Shown here: in pieces, positions 54,686 through 63,903 of the stretch
How the letters are laid out: each line of letters opens with the position of its first letter
Numbering within the stretch: position 1 is the stretch's first letter
NCBI RefSeq assembly: GCF_935825525.1
Contig: NZ_CAKXZT010000122.1
Location: 1 to 64,000 of the forward strand
Direction of reading: 5' to 3'
Source: Mesorhizobium escarrei
Lineage (GTDB): Bacteria; Pseudomonadota; Alphaproteobacteria; Rhizobiales; Rhizobiaceae
Length of the DNA stretch: 64,000 nucleotides
Program-made: the position numbers and the translations under genes
Notes under the pieces: generated by a model
The model's input: the letters and a program-made list of their open reading frames with translations, nothing else
The model's database searches: none
What the model was told of the DNA's origin: nothing

Positions 54686-55798
54686 ATGAACAAGCAGATC
54701 GGAATCGAGAACGCGGCGCAGTCCAGTGTCGAGTTTGGCCGGCGTGACCTCCTGAAGCTGACCGGCGCCGGCGTTGCCGCGCTCGGTGCGGCCTCGCTGT
54801 TCAGCATCCCCTTCGCAAAGGCTCAAGACATGTCAAACGGCGCCAACAATTTTTACACCAGCGATCAGGTGACGCTCGAAAAGACTGCCTTCAAAAGCCA
54901 ATACAAGATGAACGTCGCGGGCAATCTGTTCATTCCCAACGAGCTCGATCGCAATGCGCGCCATCCGGCGCTCGTCGTCGGGCATCCGATGGGTGCGGTG
55001 AAGGAGCAGAGCGCAAATCTTTATGCCACCAAGATGGCCGAACAGGGCTTCGTCGCCATGTCCATCGACCTGCCGTTCTGGGGCGAAAGCGAGGGCGAGG
55101 CCCGCCAGATCGTTTCGCCTGACGTCTATGCCGAAGCGTTCAGCGCCGCGGTCGATTTCCTGGGCACGCGGCCATTCGTCGACCGAAACCGCATCGGCGC
55201 GATCGGCGTCTGTGGCAGCGGCAGTTTCGTCATCAGCGCGGCAAAGATCGACCCGCGGATGCGCGCCGTCGCGACCGTCAGCATGTACGATATGGGGGCC
55301 GCCAACCGCGACGCGCTCAATGATTCGCTGAGTGTCGAGCAGCGCAAGCAGATCATTGCTGCAGCTGCCGAGCAGCGCTGGGCCGAGTTTGAAGGCGGCG
55401 CGGTCGAATATACCGGCGGCACTGTGCATGAGTTGACCGCCGACACCCATCCCACCCAGCGGGAGTTCTATGACTTCTACCGCACGCCGCGGGGTGAATT
55501 CACGCCCGCAAGTGCAAACTCGCAGATCACCACGCATCCGACGCTGACCAGCAACGTCAAGTTCATGAATTTTTACCCGTTCAACGACATCGAGACGATC
55601 TCGCCGCGCCCGATGCTGTTCATCGCCGGCGATCAGGCTCACTCGCGCGAGTTCAGCGAGGATGCCTACAAGCGAGCGGCCGAGCCGAAGGAGCTTGTGT
55701 GGGTTTCCGGCGCCGGGCACGTCGATCTCTACGATCGCGTCGACCTGATCCCGTTCGACAAGCTGACCAGCTTCTTCAATCAGCACCTCTCCGCGTGA
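54686..55798 (+). CDS. Tat-exported alpha/beta hydrolase
   Basis: A 370-residue hydrolase. The Tat motif FGRRDLLKLTGAG (residues 17-29) is followed by a hydrophobic core and cleavage near FAKA. The alpha/beta fold has the nucleophile in GVCGSGSFVIS, Asp in FIAGDQAHSREF and His in VSGAGHVDLYDR. It resembles dienelactone-hydrolase-type enzymes with DLPFWGESEGEAR. AAGGAGA precedes the ATG. It is followed by a secreted cyclophilin-like protein and a LysR gene in the same direction, which suggests one locus. The substrate is unknown. Confidence 0.87.
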   Translation: MNKQIGIENAAQSSVEFGRRDLLKLTGAGVAALGAASLFSIPFAKAQDMSNGANNFYTSDQVTLEKTAFKSQYKMNVAGNLFIPNELDRNARHPALVVGHPMGAVKEQSANLYATKMAEQGFVAMSIDLPFWGESEGEARQIVSPDVYAEAFSAAVDFLGTRPFVDRNRIGAIGVCGSGSFVISAAKIDPRMRAVATVSMYDMGAANRDALNDSLSVEQRKQIIAAAAEQRWAEFEGGAVEYTGGTVHELTADTHPTQREFYDFYRTPRGEFTPASANSQITTHPTLTSNVKFMNFYPFNDIETISPRPMLFIAGDQAHSREFSEDAYKRAAEPKELVWVSGAGHVDLYDRVDLIPFDKLTSFFNQHLSA

Positions 55799-55864
55799 GC
55801 GGCGCGATGGAGCCTGTACCGGACGGAACAGGCTCCATCAGCATAGATCGGGAGATACCACGGC

Positions 55865-56275
55865 ATGCTGAAACTATTGCTGAGCTCCGCTGTTATCGCA
55901 CTCGGAACGGTTGGATCTGCCATGGCTCAAGAGCGCATTCGCATTTCTTCGGATTGGGGCGAGGTCACAGCCGATCTCGCCGATAACGAGGCCGCAAAAT
56001 CTTTGGCGCAGATGCTGCCGCTCACGATCGAGATGTCCGACCATCTGCGCCAGGAAAAGACTGGCAATCTGCCTTCCGCCTTGCCGGAGCTGGCGCGGCA
56101 GCGCGACTTCTCTGTCGGCACGCTTGGACTGTGGGGTTCCGATCATTTCGTGATCTACTATCGGAGCGGTCGCCTCCCGGCACCTGGCATCATTAGGCTC
56201 GGGCAGGTCACTGGCGATGTCTCGATCTTTGATCGTCCTGGTTCAGTCACCATCCGTGTCGAACGCGTCGACTGA
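55865..56275 (+). CDS. Secreted cyclophilin-like fold protein
   Basis: A 136-residue protein with signal peptide MLKLLLSSAVIALGTVGSAMA, followed by about 115 residues of the cyclophilin-like fold: RISSDWGEVTADLADNEAAKS, LPLTIEMSDHLRQEK, GTLGLWGSDHFVIYYRSG and APGIIRLGQVTGDVSIF. The family has no proven prolyl isomerase activity. It lies 66 bases after the hydrolase, which suggests co-transcription, and before the LysR gene. Confidence 0.85.
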   Translation: MLKLLLSSAVIALGTVGSAMAQERIRISSDWGEVTADLADNEAAKSLAQMLPLTIEMSDHLRQEKTGNLPSALPELARQRDFSVGTLGLWGSDHFVIYYRSGRLPAPGIIRLGQVTGDVSIFDRPGSVTIRVERVD

Positions 56276-56409
56276 ACCTGCGCAATCCGCTCGCAGCTCG
56301 TCGGCGGGGGCGAGCGGCGGGTTGAAATAGCTGCCGCTACATGAAGTCTCTGTGCTCGCCTTCAATTTATCCGGTATAATCGAGTTCCGGTTATCAGAAG
56401 GATTCATGA

Positions 56410-57303
56410 GTGTCGCGGCAAAATGTCAACGATCTGCTCGCGTTCATGGCTGTTGCTCGGGAGCGCAGCTTTACGCGCGCCGCAGCCCGGTTCGGCATAT
56501 CGCAATCGGCGCTTAGCCACACTATCCGTCAGCTCGAAGCGCGCCTTGGCGTTCGCCTGCTCACACGCACGACGCGCGCGGTGGCCCCCACAGAAGCGGG
56601 AGAGAGGCTTTTGCAGCGGATTGGGCCGCACTTTGACCAGATCGAAATCGAGGTCGATGCCCTGAACGAACTGAGAGAAAAGCCCGCTGGAACCATCCGG
56701 CTCTCAGCGCCTGACTATGCAATCAGCAGCATCCTTTGGCCCAAGCTGAAACGCTTTCTGCCGATATATCCCGACATCAAGGTCGAACTCCTGCTCGACA
56801 ACGGCCTCACCGACATCGTGACGGAGCGCTTTGACGCAGGGATCCGCATGGGCGAGCAGCTTGCGAAAGACATGATCTCCGCTCGCATCGGACCGGATTT
56901 CCGCTTCGCGGTCGTCGGCGAAAAATCCTACTTTGCCGAAAATCCCGCGCCGGAGAAGCCGCTGGATCTCGTGCAGCACAATTGCATCAACTACCGTTTT
57001 CCAACGTCAGGGGCGCTTTATGTGTGGGAGTTCGAGGAGAACGGCCGCGAGATCAAGATTCGCGTCGATGGGCAGCTCGTCTTCAATAACATCTTTCATG
57101 TCCTGGACGCCGCGCTGGCCGGCCGCGGCCTCGGCTATGTTCCGGAAGAAATTGCCCTTCCTCACATCGCCAAAGGCCGGCTGGCGCGGGTCCTGGAAGG
57201 TTGGTCGCCATATTGGGATGGCTACCATCTCTATTATCCGAGCCGCCGGCAATCCTCGCCTGCTTTCGTTGCCCTGGTCGATGCGCTGCGCCATCGCGAG
57301 TAA
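56410..57303 (+). CDS. LysR family transcriptional regulator
   Basis: A 297-residue LysR protein. Winged HTH at residues 1-60 (DLLAFMAVARERSFTRAAA, ISQSALSHTIRQLEARLGV) and a substrate-binding domain with AGTIRLSAPDYAISSILW and VTERFDAGIRMGEQLA. It starts at a GTG (56410) with AGAAGGA seven bases before it; the ATG at 56406 is in another frame. The gene is tandem to the hydrolase/cyclophilin pair, not divergent, so regulation of that pair is only a guess. Confidence 0.9.
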   Translation: MSRQNVNDLLAFMAVARERSFTRAAARFGISQSALSHTIRQLEARLGVRLLTRTTRAVAPTEAGERLLQRIGPHFDQIEIEVDALNELREKPAGTIRLSAPDYAISSILWPKLKRFLPIYPDIKVELLLDNGLTDIVTERFDAGIRMGEQLAKDMISARIGPDFRFAVVGEKSYFAENPAPEKPLDLVQHNCINYRFPTSGALYVWEFEENGREIKIRVDGQLVFNNIFHVLDAALAGRGLGYVPEEIALPHIAKGRLARVLEGWSPYWDGYHLYYPSRRQSSPAFVALVDALRHRE

Positions 57304-57389
57304 CTATCGCTGCCGCGGGCTCCGACGTTCTTGCCACTGACATCGTGGCTTGCAAGAGGACGTGAACGGCCGGGGCTGCAGCGTATCAG

Positions 57390-58373
57390 TCAGGGCTGCT
57401 GTATTGCCGCGAGCTTCCAGTCGCCGCCGTCCTGGCGCGTGAAGGTCCACAGTTCGGTTGTTTCCGTCGGCCGATCGGCTTCGCCGGCGACGATCTTGCC
57501 GCTGGCGCGATCGCGCATCACGTCAAGAGATTCGTAGCGCAAGGCAGCCGTCGCGTAGTCGCGATCATCTTCCCGCCAGCTCTCCGCAATATCGGCCTCC
57601 AGCAGGCTGACGTTCGACACCTCGTTCCTGATGCCGTTCTTGGCATTGTCGGCAAGTTCTTCGGACAGGTACGACACCATCTCGGGGGTCGCCAGCCGCC
57701 GCAAGCCAGCATGGTCTTCGCGCCCGAATGCTTCCTGAACTTCGGTCAACCGCTGCTGGAATGTATCGAGATCGGCCGGCGTCATCGTAATTTGATCGTT
57801 GGCTGGAGCCGTTCGGCCAAATCCAGACCCGATGCCTGGAATGGGGAAAGACGAGAAATTGTCCGCCTCGCGCGGGGCTGCCGCGTTTCGCCCAAAGCTG
57901 TCAATGCCCCGCGGAACACCGGCCATGGCAGGCGCCTGGTTGCGTGCCGATTGCGACCGGAAAAAGCGGATGATCAGCATGATCGCGCCGCCGATCAGCA
58001 GTCCTTGCAGCAGCAGGCCCAACATGCCAGCCAAGCCGCCGAACCCCTGGCCCAAAAGGAGCCCGATCAGACCGCCGAGCAGCAGGCCGCGCATCATCGA
58101 ACCGCCGAGGCCGCTGAACATCCCTGGTCGTTGGGCTGCCGGTGTCTGGCGGGCCGCATTGTTCGCTGCGCTGTTGGGTGTCATCGAGCGCTCGACCGGC
58201 GCGGCCGGCTGTGGCGCCGTCCTGGTCGGCGGGACCGACTGGAACGTGCGCGTGCCGCGGCTGCCGAAGCTGCCGCCACGCCGCGCCTCGGCGTAATCAG
58301 CCGTGACCATGGAAAAAGCCAGGAACAGTCCTGCAAACAAAACGGCAAACCGGCTCGAACGCGAAATCATCAT
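57390..58373 (-). CDS. Tim44-like domain protein
   Basis: A 327-residue membrane-associated protein. After a signal/anchor (RFAVLFAGLFLAFSMV) comes a Pro/Thr/Arg-rich region, a Gly/Leu-rich transmembrane segment (LGGLIGLLLGQGFGG, LIGGAIMLIIRFFRS) and a C-terminal Tim44-like domain from about 200 (DLDTFQQRLTEVQEAFGRED, DGGDWKLAAIQQP). The Tim44 domain belongs to the NTF2-like fold; bacterial members have no settled role. It is on the minus strand and not linked to its neighbours. Confidence 0.88.
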   Translation of the reverse strand: MMISRSSRFAVLFAGLFLAFSMVTADYAEARRGGSFGSRGTRTFQSVPPTRTAPQPAAPVERSMTPNSAANNAARQTPAAQRPGMFSGLGGSMMRGLLLGGLIGLLLGQGFGGLAGMLGLLLQGLLIGGAIMLIIRFFRSQSARNQAPAMAGVPRGIDSFGRNAAAPREADNFSSFPIPGIGSGFGRTAPANDQITMTPADLDTFQQRLTEVQEAFGREDHAGLRRLATPEMVSYLSEELADNAKNGIRNEVSNVSLLEADIAESWREDDRDYATAALRYESLDVMRDRASGKIVAGEADRPTETTELWTFTRQDGGDWKLAAIQQP

Positions 58374-58558
58374 GGCAAATCCTCAGGCGACACTCTGGCG
58401 CTATATGGGGTGCGCCGATCGAAATATCAGTGGCCGCAACTTCCGTACCTAGCAATTGAGGAGAATTCCAGGGCCGCCACAAATTCAGGCAAAGCAGCCG
58501 ACCGTGATCCTTCTGCCACCTTGTGCGTTGTCGCCTGAGGCACACCGAGGAGAAAACG

Positions 58559-59467
58559 GTGTTTGCAGGTTTCAGGGCCACCGGCTTGCAACTGGACGAC
58601 ACGACCATTTTCGCAAGGGTCGGCGGAACCGGTCCGCCGCTGCTGCTGCTTCATGGTTTTCCCGAAACGCATCTGATGTGGAGGGATACTGCCGCGGCCT
58701 TGGCGCCCCACTTTACGGTGGTCGCCGCCGATCTTCGAGGCTATGGGCAAAGCAGCTGCCCGGTCTCCTCTGCCGATCATAGCCCATACGCCAAACGCGC
58801 CATGGCCGGCGACATGGTTCAACTCATGCAGCAGCTGGGGTTTGAGCAGTTCATGGTTGCCGGACACGACCGCGGCGGGCGGGTCGCCTATCGTCTGGCA
58901 CTTGATCACCCCGATGAGATCTCGAGACTCGCCGTCCTGGACGTCATCCCGACCGCCGCCGCATGGGATAGGGCGGATGCCAGACTGGCTCTCGCCTTCT
59001 GGCCCTGGAGCCTTCTTGCGCAACCGGAACCGCTGCCGGAGCGACTGATAGGCGCGGCGCCCGATGCCATCGTCGATAGTGCGATTGTGCAGTGGGGATC
59101 GCCGGCAGAAATATTCTCTGCACAGGTCAGGAACGCCTATGTCGAGGCGCTTCGCGATCCCGTTCATGTTCATGCGATTTGCGAAGAGTATCGGGCCGCT
59201 GCCACGATCGATCGGGAACATGACGCGCTGGACCAGGCAAATGGTCGTCGCATTGAGTGTCCGCTGCTGGCACTGTGGAGTAGTGAAGGCGGCCTTGAGA
59301 AATGGTATGCCGGGGAAGGCGGACCGCTGGCTATTTGGAGGAAATGGGCCGACAGAGTTGAAGGCGGTCCTGTTACGGGCGGGCACTTCTTTCCAGAAGA
59401 GCACCCTCGCCAGACCGCAGCGGCTCTCTCAAAATTCTTCGACGATAATAGGGGGAATGACCCTTAG
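58559..59467 (+). CDS. Alpha/beta hydrolase, haloacetate-dehalogenase-like
   Basis: A 302-residue hydrolase. The nucleophile is Asp in VAGHDRGGRVAYRLALD, where the two Arg bind carboxylates in fluoroacetate dehalogenase; the second acid is in LAVLDVIPT and the catalytic His in GGHFFPEEHP. The halide-binding pair His-Trp of fluoroacetate dehalogenases is Pro-Trp here (FWPWSLLAQ). A GTG start is chosen since GAGGAG lies six bases upstream. The enzyme may dehalogenate other substrates or hydrolyse epoxides; the substrate is unknown. Confidence 0.88.
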   Translation: MFAGFRATGLQLDDTTIFARVGGTGPPLLLLHGFPETHLMWRDTAAALAPHFTVVAADLRGYGQSSCPVSSADHSPYAKRAMAGDMVQLMQQLGFEQFMVAGHDRGGRVAYRLALDHPDEISRLAVLDVIPTAAAWDRADARLALAFWPWSLLAQPEPLPERLIGAAPDAIVDSAIVQWGSPAEIFSAQVRNAYVEALRDPVHVHAICEEYRAAATIDREHDALDQANGRRIECPLLALWSSEGGLEKWYAGEGGPLAIWRKWADRVEGGPVTGGHFFPEEHPRQTAAALSKFFDDNRGNDP

Positions 59468-59531
59468 AGCAGAGTGTTGTAGAGCTTCACATGCCTCATT
59501 CGCCGGTCCGGCGTCAAATCTGCTTGATCAA

Positions 59532-59855
59532 ATGAAAGCCATCTCTACCACCACGTCCCTGATATGCAGCCTCGTGTTTGTCGGAGGTTGCGCATCGCCC
59601 TTCTATGCATCCTTTGACGCCGCGAAATACGACAGGATGAGTTGCGTCGAGCTCAACGTGGCCATGGGCGAAGTCGCCGAGGAGCTGTCGGCGACTGCGA
59701 TCACCCGGGGCAAAGTCGCGAAAACCAATATTCCGGACTGGCTATGGGGAGCCCGGCGTGTCGCCACTACCGTCACTGCCCGCCAGAGCGCGAGAATCGA
59801 GCGCTTGCGGCAACAGCAGGCTGCGATTGCAGCGGCGAGACGCAGCAAGTGCTGA
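59532..59855 (+). CDS. Small lipoprotein of unknown function
   Basis: A 107-residue protein. The lipoprotein signal peptide is MKAISTTTSLICSLVFVGGC, with lipobox VGGC, so the mature protein starts at the Cys. The rest is mostly helical and basic, with MSCVELNVAMGEVAEELS and IPDWLWGARRVATTVTARQ and a C-terminal helix rich in Arg and Gln. No family was recognised. It follows the hydrolase by 64 bases on the same strand. Confidence 0.75.
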   Translation: MKAISTTTSLICSLVFVGGCASPFYASFDAAKYDRMSCVELNVAMGEVAEELSATAITRGKVAKTNIPDWLWGARRVATTVTARQSARIERLRQQQAAIAAARRSKC

Positions 59856-59982
59856 TTGCGGCGCCGGCGTGAGAGCCTGCAGCCGAAAAAGATCAACTCG
59901 CAGGGCGTGGCATCTGAAGCCGAGGCTCGACGGCTCAATGGGTTGGGCTTCGACGCCGAGCACCGCGGCGGGGCATGCTATC

Positions 59983-60075
59983 CTAGTGCCGCCAGCCGTT
60001 CGATGAAGCTCCCTTGCGGCTATGCCGTTCGCGGATCGCCTGCAGCCGGCGGTCGAAGTCGCCAATCGACTTCAT
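59983..60075 (-). CDS. Putative 30-residue peptide
   Basis: A small reading frame encoding MKSIGDFDRRLQAIRERHSR plus ten residues, ending GWRH. Its charged amphipathic composition looks like a real peptide, and the ATG is followed by coding-like sequence, but no ribosome site is clear. It lies in the 388-base gap between the lipoprotein and DUF1186 genes; nothing else was seen in this gap. It may be a remnant of a larger gene or chance. Confidence 0.3.
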   Translation of the reverse strand: MKSIGDFDRRLQAIRERHSRKGASSNGWRH

Positions 60076-60242
60076 AGCCGATTCTCGTCTCACAAGTCAG
60101 TCCCGGGACTGAGCTTTGTCGAAGCGATCCCGCGAGTCTGAGACCTTCTGCACAGGTATTTCCCGTTCATGCGGCGGATGAACTGTTGAAAGGCAGCCGG
60201 TCTTTCGTAGATTTGCCAAGTGCGAACGACAGCGAGGATGCC

Positions 60243-61202
60243 ATGAAGAAGGAAGAGCTGGAAACGATCCTTGGCCGTGGCAGGCCCGGCTTCGATCTGG
60301 GTCCGATAGAAGATCAACTGCATGACCTGGCAAGCGAACGGCAATTTCCGGATGTCGCAATCATTCACTGCATCGCAAGGATTGAAGAATCCGCTCCCGC
60401 GCTGCGGGCGATCATCACAAGAGCGGCCGAAGGAGAGCATCTGTCGCGGGATGATGAGATGCTGCTCTTGCGAGGCATTTACATTCTGGGCGGCGCTCGC
60501 GACACTGGAACGTTCGGACCCTTGTTGCGCCTGCTGCGCCGGCCGGGACGCGAGCTCGATGACCTGCTCGGCGACGTGGTGACCGAGAGCATGGCGCGTA
60601 TCGCCGCCGGCGTATTTGATGGCGACGCCGACGCTTTGTTCAGCTTTATCAGCAACCCCTCTGTCGATGAATACGTCCGCGATGCAGTTTTGGGCGCAGC
60701 GACCTTCCTGACCTGGGAAGGCCGCATCGAGCGTAACCGAATGCGAGATTTTCTCGAGCGATTCCACACCGAGAGGCTGGCCGATGACGACGATTTCGCC
60801 TGGATCGCCTGGCTGGACGCAATCGCCCGGCTTGGCTTGCGCGATCTGGCGCCGCTTGTCTACAGCGCCTGGGACGACGGCCGCATCCCCGAAGGGGTAA
60901 TCGACCGCAGTGATTTCGAAGACGATCTCCTGGCCGCCGAGCAAAGCCCGAACGACATCGATCGATTCGAGCGCGCCGGTCTCGGCTATATCGACGATGT
61001 GCTTGAAGCGTTGGAATGGACCAGCCACCTTGAGTATTTTGGCAAAGAAGATTTGCAATCGCCCTTGCCGGAACAAACTTGGCTCGACGAGCTGTCGAGC
61101 CTGACAGCGCCGGTCACCAACCCTTGGCGCCATGTCGGACGGAATGATCCGTGCCCCTGTGGAAGCGGCAAGAAAGCGAAGAAATGCTGTCTCGCAAACT
61201 GA
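60243..61202 (+). CDS. DUF1186 domain protein with C-terminal SEC-C zinc motif
   Basis: A 319-residue protein made of helical repeat-like (DUF1186) region, with repeated pieces such as LLRLLRRPGRELDDLLGDVV and LDAIARLGLRDLAPLVYSAW, then a C-terminal SEC-C zinc motif NDPCPCGSGKKAKKCCLAN. The SEC-C motif binds zinc as in SecA and many other proteins. The role is unknown. The start ATG gives MKKEELETILGRGRPG. It is followed by the convergent recQ gene. Confidence 0.88.
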   Translation: MKKEELETILGRGRPGFDLGPIEDQLHDLASERQFPDVAIIHCIARIEESAPALRAIITRAAEGEHLSRDDEMLLLRGIYILGGARDTGTFGPLLRLLRRPGRELDDLLGDVVTESMARIAAGVFDGDADALFSFISNPSVDEYVRDAVLGAATFLTWEGRIERNRMRDFLERFHTERLADDDDFAWIAWLDAIARLGLRDLAPLVYSAWDDGRIPEGVIDRSDFEDDLLAAEQSPNDIDRFERAGLGYIDDVLEALEWTSHLEYFGKEDLQSPLPEQTWLDELSSLTAPVTNPWRHVGRNDPCPCGSGKKAKKCCLAN

Positions 61203-61238
61203 CCTGCTAAAGCACCGCGGATTTGATCTTTGGCTGTC

Positions 61239-63077
61239 TCAGGCCGTTCCACGGGATTGGTGCGCAGCGATTGCGCCGAGGAATATCTCGCCGAATTCCC
61301 TGAGCTTTGCGGCGCCGACGCCGTTGACTGCGGCGAAGGCGTCGAGGTCGCGCGGGCAGCGTTCGGCCATATCGATCAGCGTGCGATCGGAGAAGATGAC
61401 GAAGGCCGGCACCTGGCGCTCCCGGGCGAGACGCAGCCGAACCGCCTTGAGCGTGGCCAAGAGCGCGGTATCCACGTCTTCCGTGCCCGCGGCAGCATCG
61501 GGACGAGTCTTGCCTCGTGCCGCGCGGTTCCGCACCTCTACGCGATATCGGAACGGGAGCTCGCCACGGGCCAGCTCACGGCCCTTTTCGGCGATGGCAA
61601 GGCCGCCATGGCCGCCTGAGTCCAATGTCAGAAACCCTCCCGCGACGAGTTGGCGGATCAGCGATTGCCAGACATCCTTCTTGTGCGCCACACCGGTCCC
61701 AAAACTGGCAAGCCTGTGGTGGTTCCTGGCCAGGACCTTCTCGGTTTCATGGCCGAGCAGAACATCGACGACATGGGCGGCGCCAAAACGCTCGCCTGTT
61801 TGCGCGATGGCCGCGAGGATGATCCGTGCCTCCGCCTCGCCATCCGCACGCGGCGTCTGGTCAAGGCAGTTGTCGCAATTGCCGCAAGGCGCAGCATGCT
61901 CGCCGAAATAGCCAAGCAGGATCTGGCGACGGCACTGGGCCGTTTCGCAATAGCCGATCAACGTATCGAGCCGGCCATGCGCGCGCCTTTTATGCTCCGC
62001 CGGCGCGTCCTCGTCGTCGATGAAAAGCCGCCGCATGCGGATATCGCCGAGACCGAAGAGCATATGTGCCTCGGCAGCCCGCCCGTCGCGGCCGGCGCGG
62101 CCGATTTCCTGATAATAGGCTTCGAGGCTGCCGGGCAGGTCGGTATGGAAGACATAGGCGACGTCAGGCTTGTCGATCCCCATGCCGAAGGCGATGGTCG
62201 CCACCATCACCACGCCGGACAAGGTCATGAATGCGTTTTGATTCGCTTCACGCGCGTCCTTGCTCATGCCGGCATGATAGGCCAGGGCGCGCACCCCGTT
62301 CTTCTCGAGGAAGGCCGCCATTTCTTCAGTCTTCTTGCGCGACAGGCAATAGATGATGCCGCTGCGGCCGGCATGACGCTGCACGAAGCTCAGCAATTGG
62401 CGCTTGCTGTCCTGCTTGGGCTCGATGCCAAGCTTGATGTTGGGCCGGTCGAAACCCAGCACCAGGGTTTCGACGCGCCCGGCGAACAGCTGTGCGGCGA
62501 TATCGGTGCGCGTCGCCTCGTCCGCTGTCGCCGTCAGCGCAATGATCGGCACTTCGGGGAAAATGTCGCGCAGCCGCGACAACTCTTCATATTCGCGCCG
62601 AAACGCCGGGCCCCACTGGGAGATGCAATGCGCCTCGTCGACGGCGATCAGCCGGATGTCGAGCCTGGCCAGCGCCTCGAGCATCCGCGCGGTCATCAGC
62701 CGCTCCGGCGCAAGATAGAGCAGGCGCGTCTGGCCCACCGCTACGCGGCGCCAGGCGGCGACATTGGCATCGCGGTCGAGCGAGGAATTGATCGTATCGG
62801 CCGCCACGCCGGCAAGACGCAATGCGGCGACCTGGTCCTGCATCAGCGCCACCAGCGGCGAAACGACAATGGTGAGACCGCCCAGGACCAGCGCCGGGAC
62901 CTGATAGCAGAGCGATTTGCCGGCGCCGGTCGGCATGACGGCCAGCACATGGCGCCCAGCCAGCAGCGCCTCCGTCACCTGGTCCTGGCCGGGACGAAAA
63001 TCGTCGAAGCCGAACACGTCCTTCAGGACGCGCCGCTTGGGATCCTCCGCCGGGACGCTCGCCGCCGCTGCCTGCAT
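61239..63077 (-). CDS. recQ: ATP-dependent DNA helicase RecQ
   Basis: A 612-residue RecQ that unwinds DNA 3' to 5' in recombination repair. Helicase motif I is MPTGAGKSLCYQVPAL, motif II is AVDEAHCISQWG, and the RQC zinc Cys cluster lies in YCETAQCRRQILLGYFGEHA and CGNCDNC; the HRDC domain ends the protein (VFSDRTLIDMAERCP-like). Start ATG at 63077 (MQAAAASVPAED); the upstream in-frame ATG at 63263 adds 62 non-coding-looking residues. Monocistronic. Confidence 0.95.
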   Translation of the reverse strand: MQAAAASVPAEDPKRRVLKDVFGFDDFRPGQDQVTEALLAGRHVLAVMPTGAGKSLCYQVPALVLGGLTIVVSPLVALMQDQVAALRLAGVAADTINSSLDRDANVAAWRRVAVGQTRLLYLAPERLMTARMLEALARLDIRLIAVDEAHCISQWGPAFRREYEELSRLRDIFPEVPIIALTATADEATRTDIAAQLFAGRVETLVLGFDRPNIKLGIEPKQDSKRQLLSFVQRHAGRSGIIYCLSRKKTEEMAAFLEKNGVRALAYHAGMSKDAREANQNAFMTLSGVVMVATIAFGMGIDKPDVAYVFHTDLPGSLEAYYQEIGRAGRDGRAAEAHMLFGLGDIRMRRLFIDDEDAPAEHKRRAHGRLDTLIGYCETAQCRRQILLGYFGEHAAPCGNCDNCLDQTPRADGEAEARIILAAIAQTGERFGAAHVVDVLLGHETEKVLARNHHRLASFGTGVAHKKDVWQSLIRQLVAGGFLTLDSGGHGGLAIAEKGRELARGELPFRYRVEVRNRAARGKTRPDAAAGTEDVDTALLATLKAVRLRLARERQVPAFVIFSDRTLIDMAERCPRDLDAFAAVNGVGAAKLREFGEIFLGAIAAHQSRGTA

Positions 63078-63352
63078 CAGGGAATTACTATGATCGGCGC
63101 CGCCCAAAAAGAAAGTGGGGGAACGGCCCGAGGCAGCGGCGACGTGACCTGCCAAAGCTCCCTGGCGAATCGTCGGGTGACTGCCTGGATGGCCGATTCG
63201 AACATTCGAACGCTCCTCAAGTCCTGTCTCCGTCGGTACCGTCTGAAAAGATATCCCCCTCATTGGCGGATATGCGAGCCTGATTCCAGCCTCTATTCGA
63301 TTTGGCTGTGAATATCGCGCAACGGCTCGGCCCGATTAATCCTATCTTCACC

Positions 63353-63457
63353 ATGATTCGGCAGGTTCAGGTCCCTGCGGTGATGTTCTGAGTACCGCGG
63401 CGCCACAAGCGCCCAGGCAACACGCCCGCGTCTCTCCGGAGGCGCGGGCTTTTCGTT
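63353..63457 (+). ncRNA. Orphan leader-like transcript: mini-ORF followed by terminator
   Basis: An ATG at 63353 opens a 12-residue peptide MIRQVQVPAVMF ending at 63391. About 33 bases later GCCCGCG (63424-63430) pairs with CGCGGGC (63443-63449), followed by TTTTCGTTT, a good rho-independent terminator on the plus strand. No plus-strand gene follows; the next genes are on the minus strand. It could be a small RNA or an attenuator left over from a lost gene. The 466-base gap 63078-63543 holds nothing else that I can name. Confidence 0.45.
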
Positions 63458-63543
63458 TGCGGAATGTGCCGGAAGGCGAAAAACAGGCGATCCCTGCACT
63501 TCGGGTCGGACACACGCCGCAAATAACCTGCGTTCGCTCGCTC

Positions 63544-63882
63544 TCAGTCGATGAAATCGGCGCGGTGCGGCGCAAAACTGTCGACCAGGCGGCCGGCCTC
63601 GAGCGCCTTGACGCCGTGGATCAGGTTGGAAGGGACGATGAAGCTGCTTCCCGTTTCCATGGTCTCGGTCCTGCCGTCGATGGTGACCTCGAAGCGGCCT
63701 TCGGCGACATAGCTCGCCTGGACATGCGGGTGCGAATGCAGCGCACCGACACCGCCCTTGTCAAACCCGAACTCGACCATCATCAATTCGTCCGTGTGCA
63801 GCAGCACACGCCTGCGGTTGCCATCCGGGGTCGGCGTCCACGCGCCCTCGCCGGCATGCGCAAAGATCTTCGTTCCGGTCAT
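63544..63882 (-). CDS. Cupin domain protein
   Basis: A 112-residue single-domain cupin. Conserved His/Glu metal-ligand segments are GALHSHPHVQASYVAEGRFE (motif 1) and FIVPSNLIHGVKALEAGRLV (motif 2). The ATG at 63882 has GAGGA seven bases upstream; a GTG two codons earlier is less likely. It follows a short-chain dehydrogenase gene by about 20 bases on the same strand, a pairing seen in uronate and pectin catabolism. The substrate is unknown. Confidence 0.88.
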   Translation of the reverse strand: MTGTKIFAHAGEGAWTPTPDGNRRRVLLHTDELMMVEFGFDKGGVGALHSHPHVQASYVAEGRFEVTIDGRTETMETGSSFIVPSNLIHGVKALEAGRLVDSFAPHRADFID

Positions 63883-63903
63883 CGCCACATCCTCGTCATG
63901 GCC

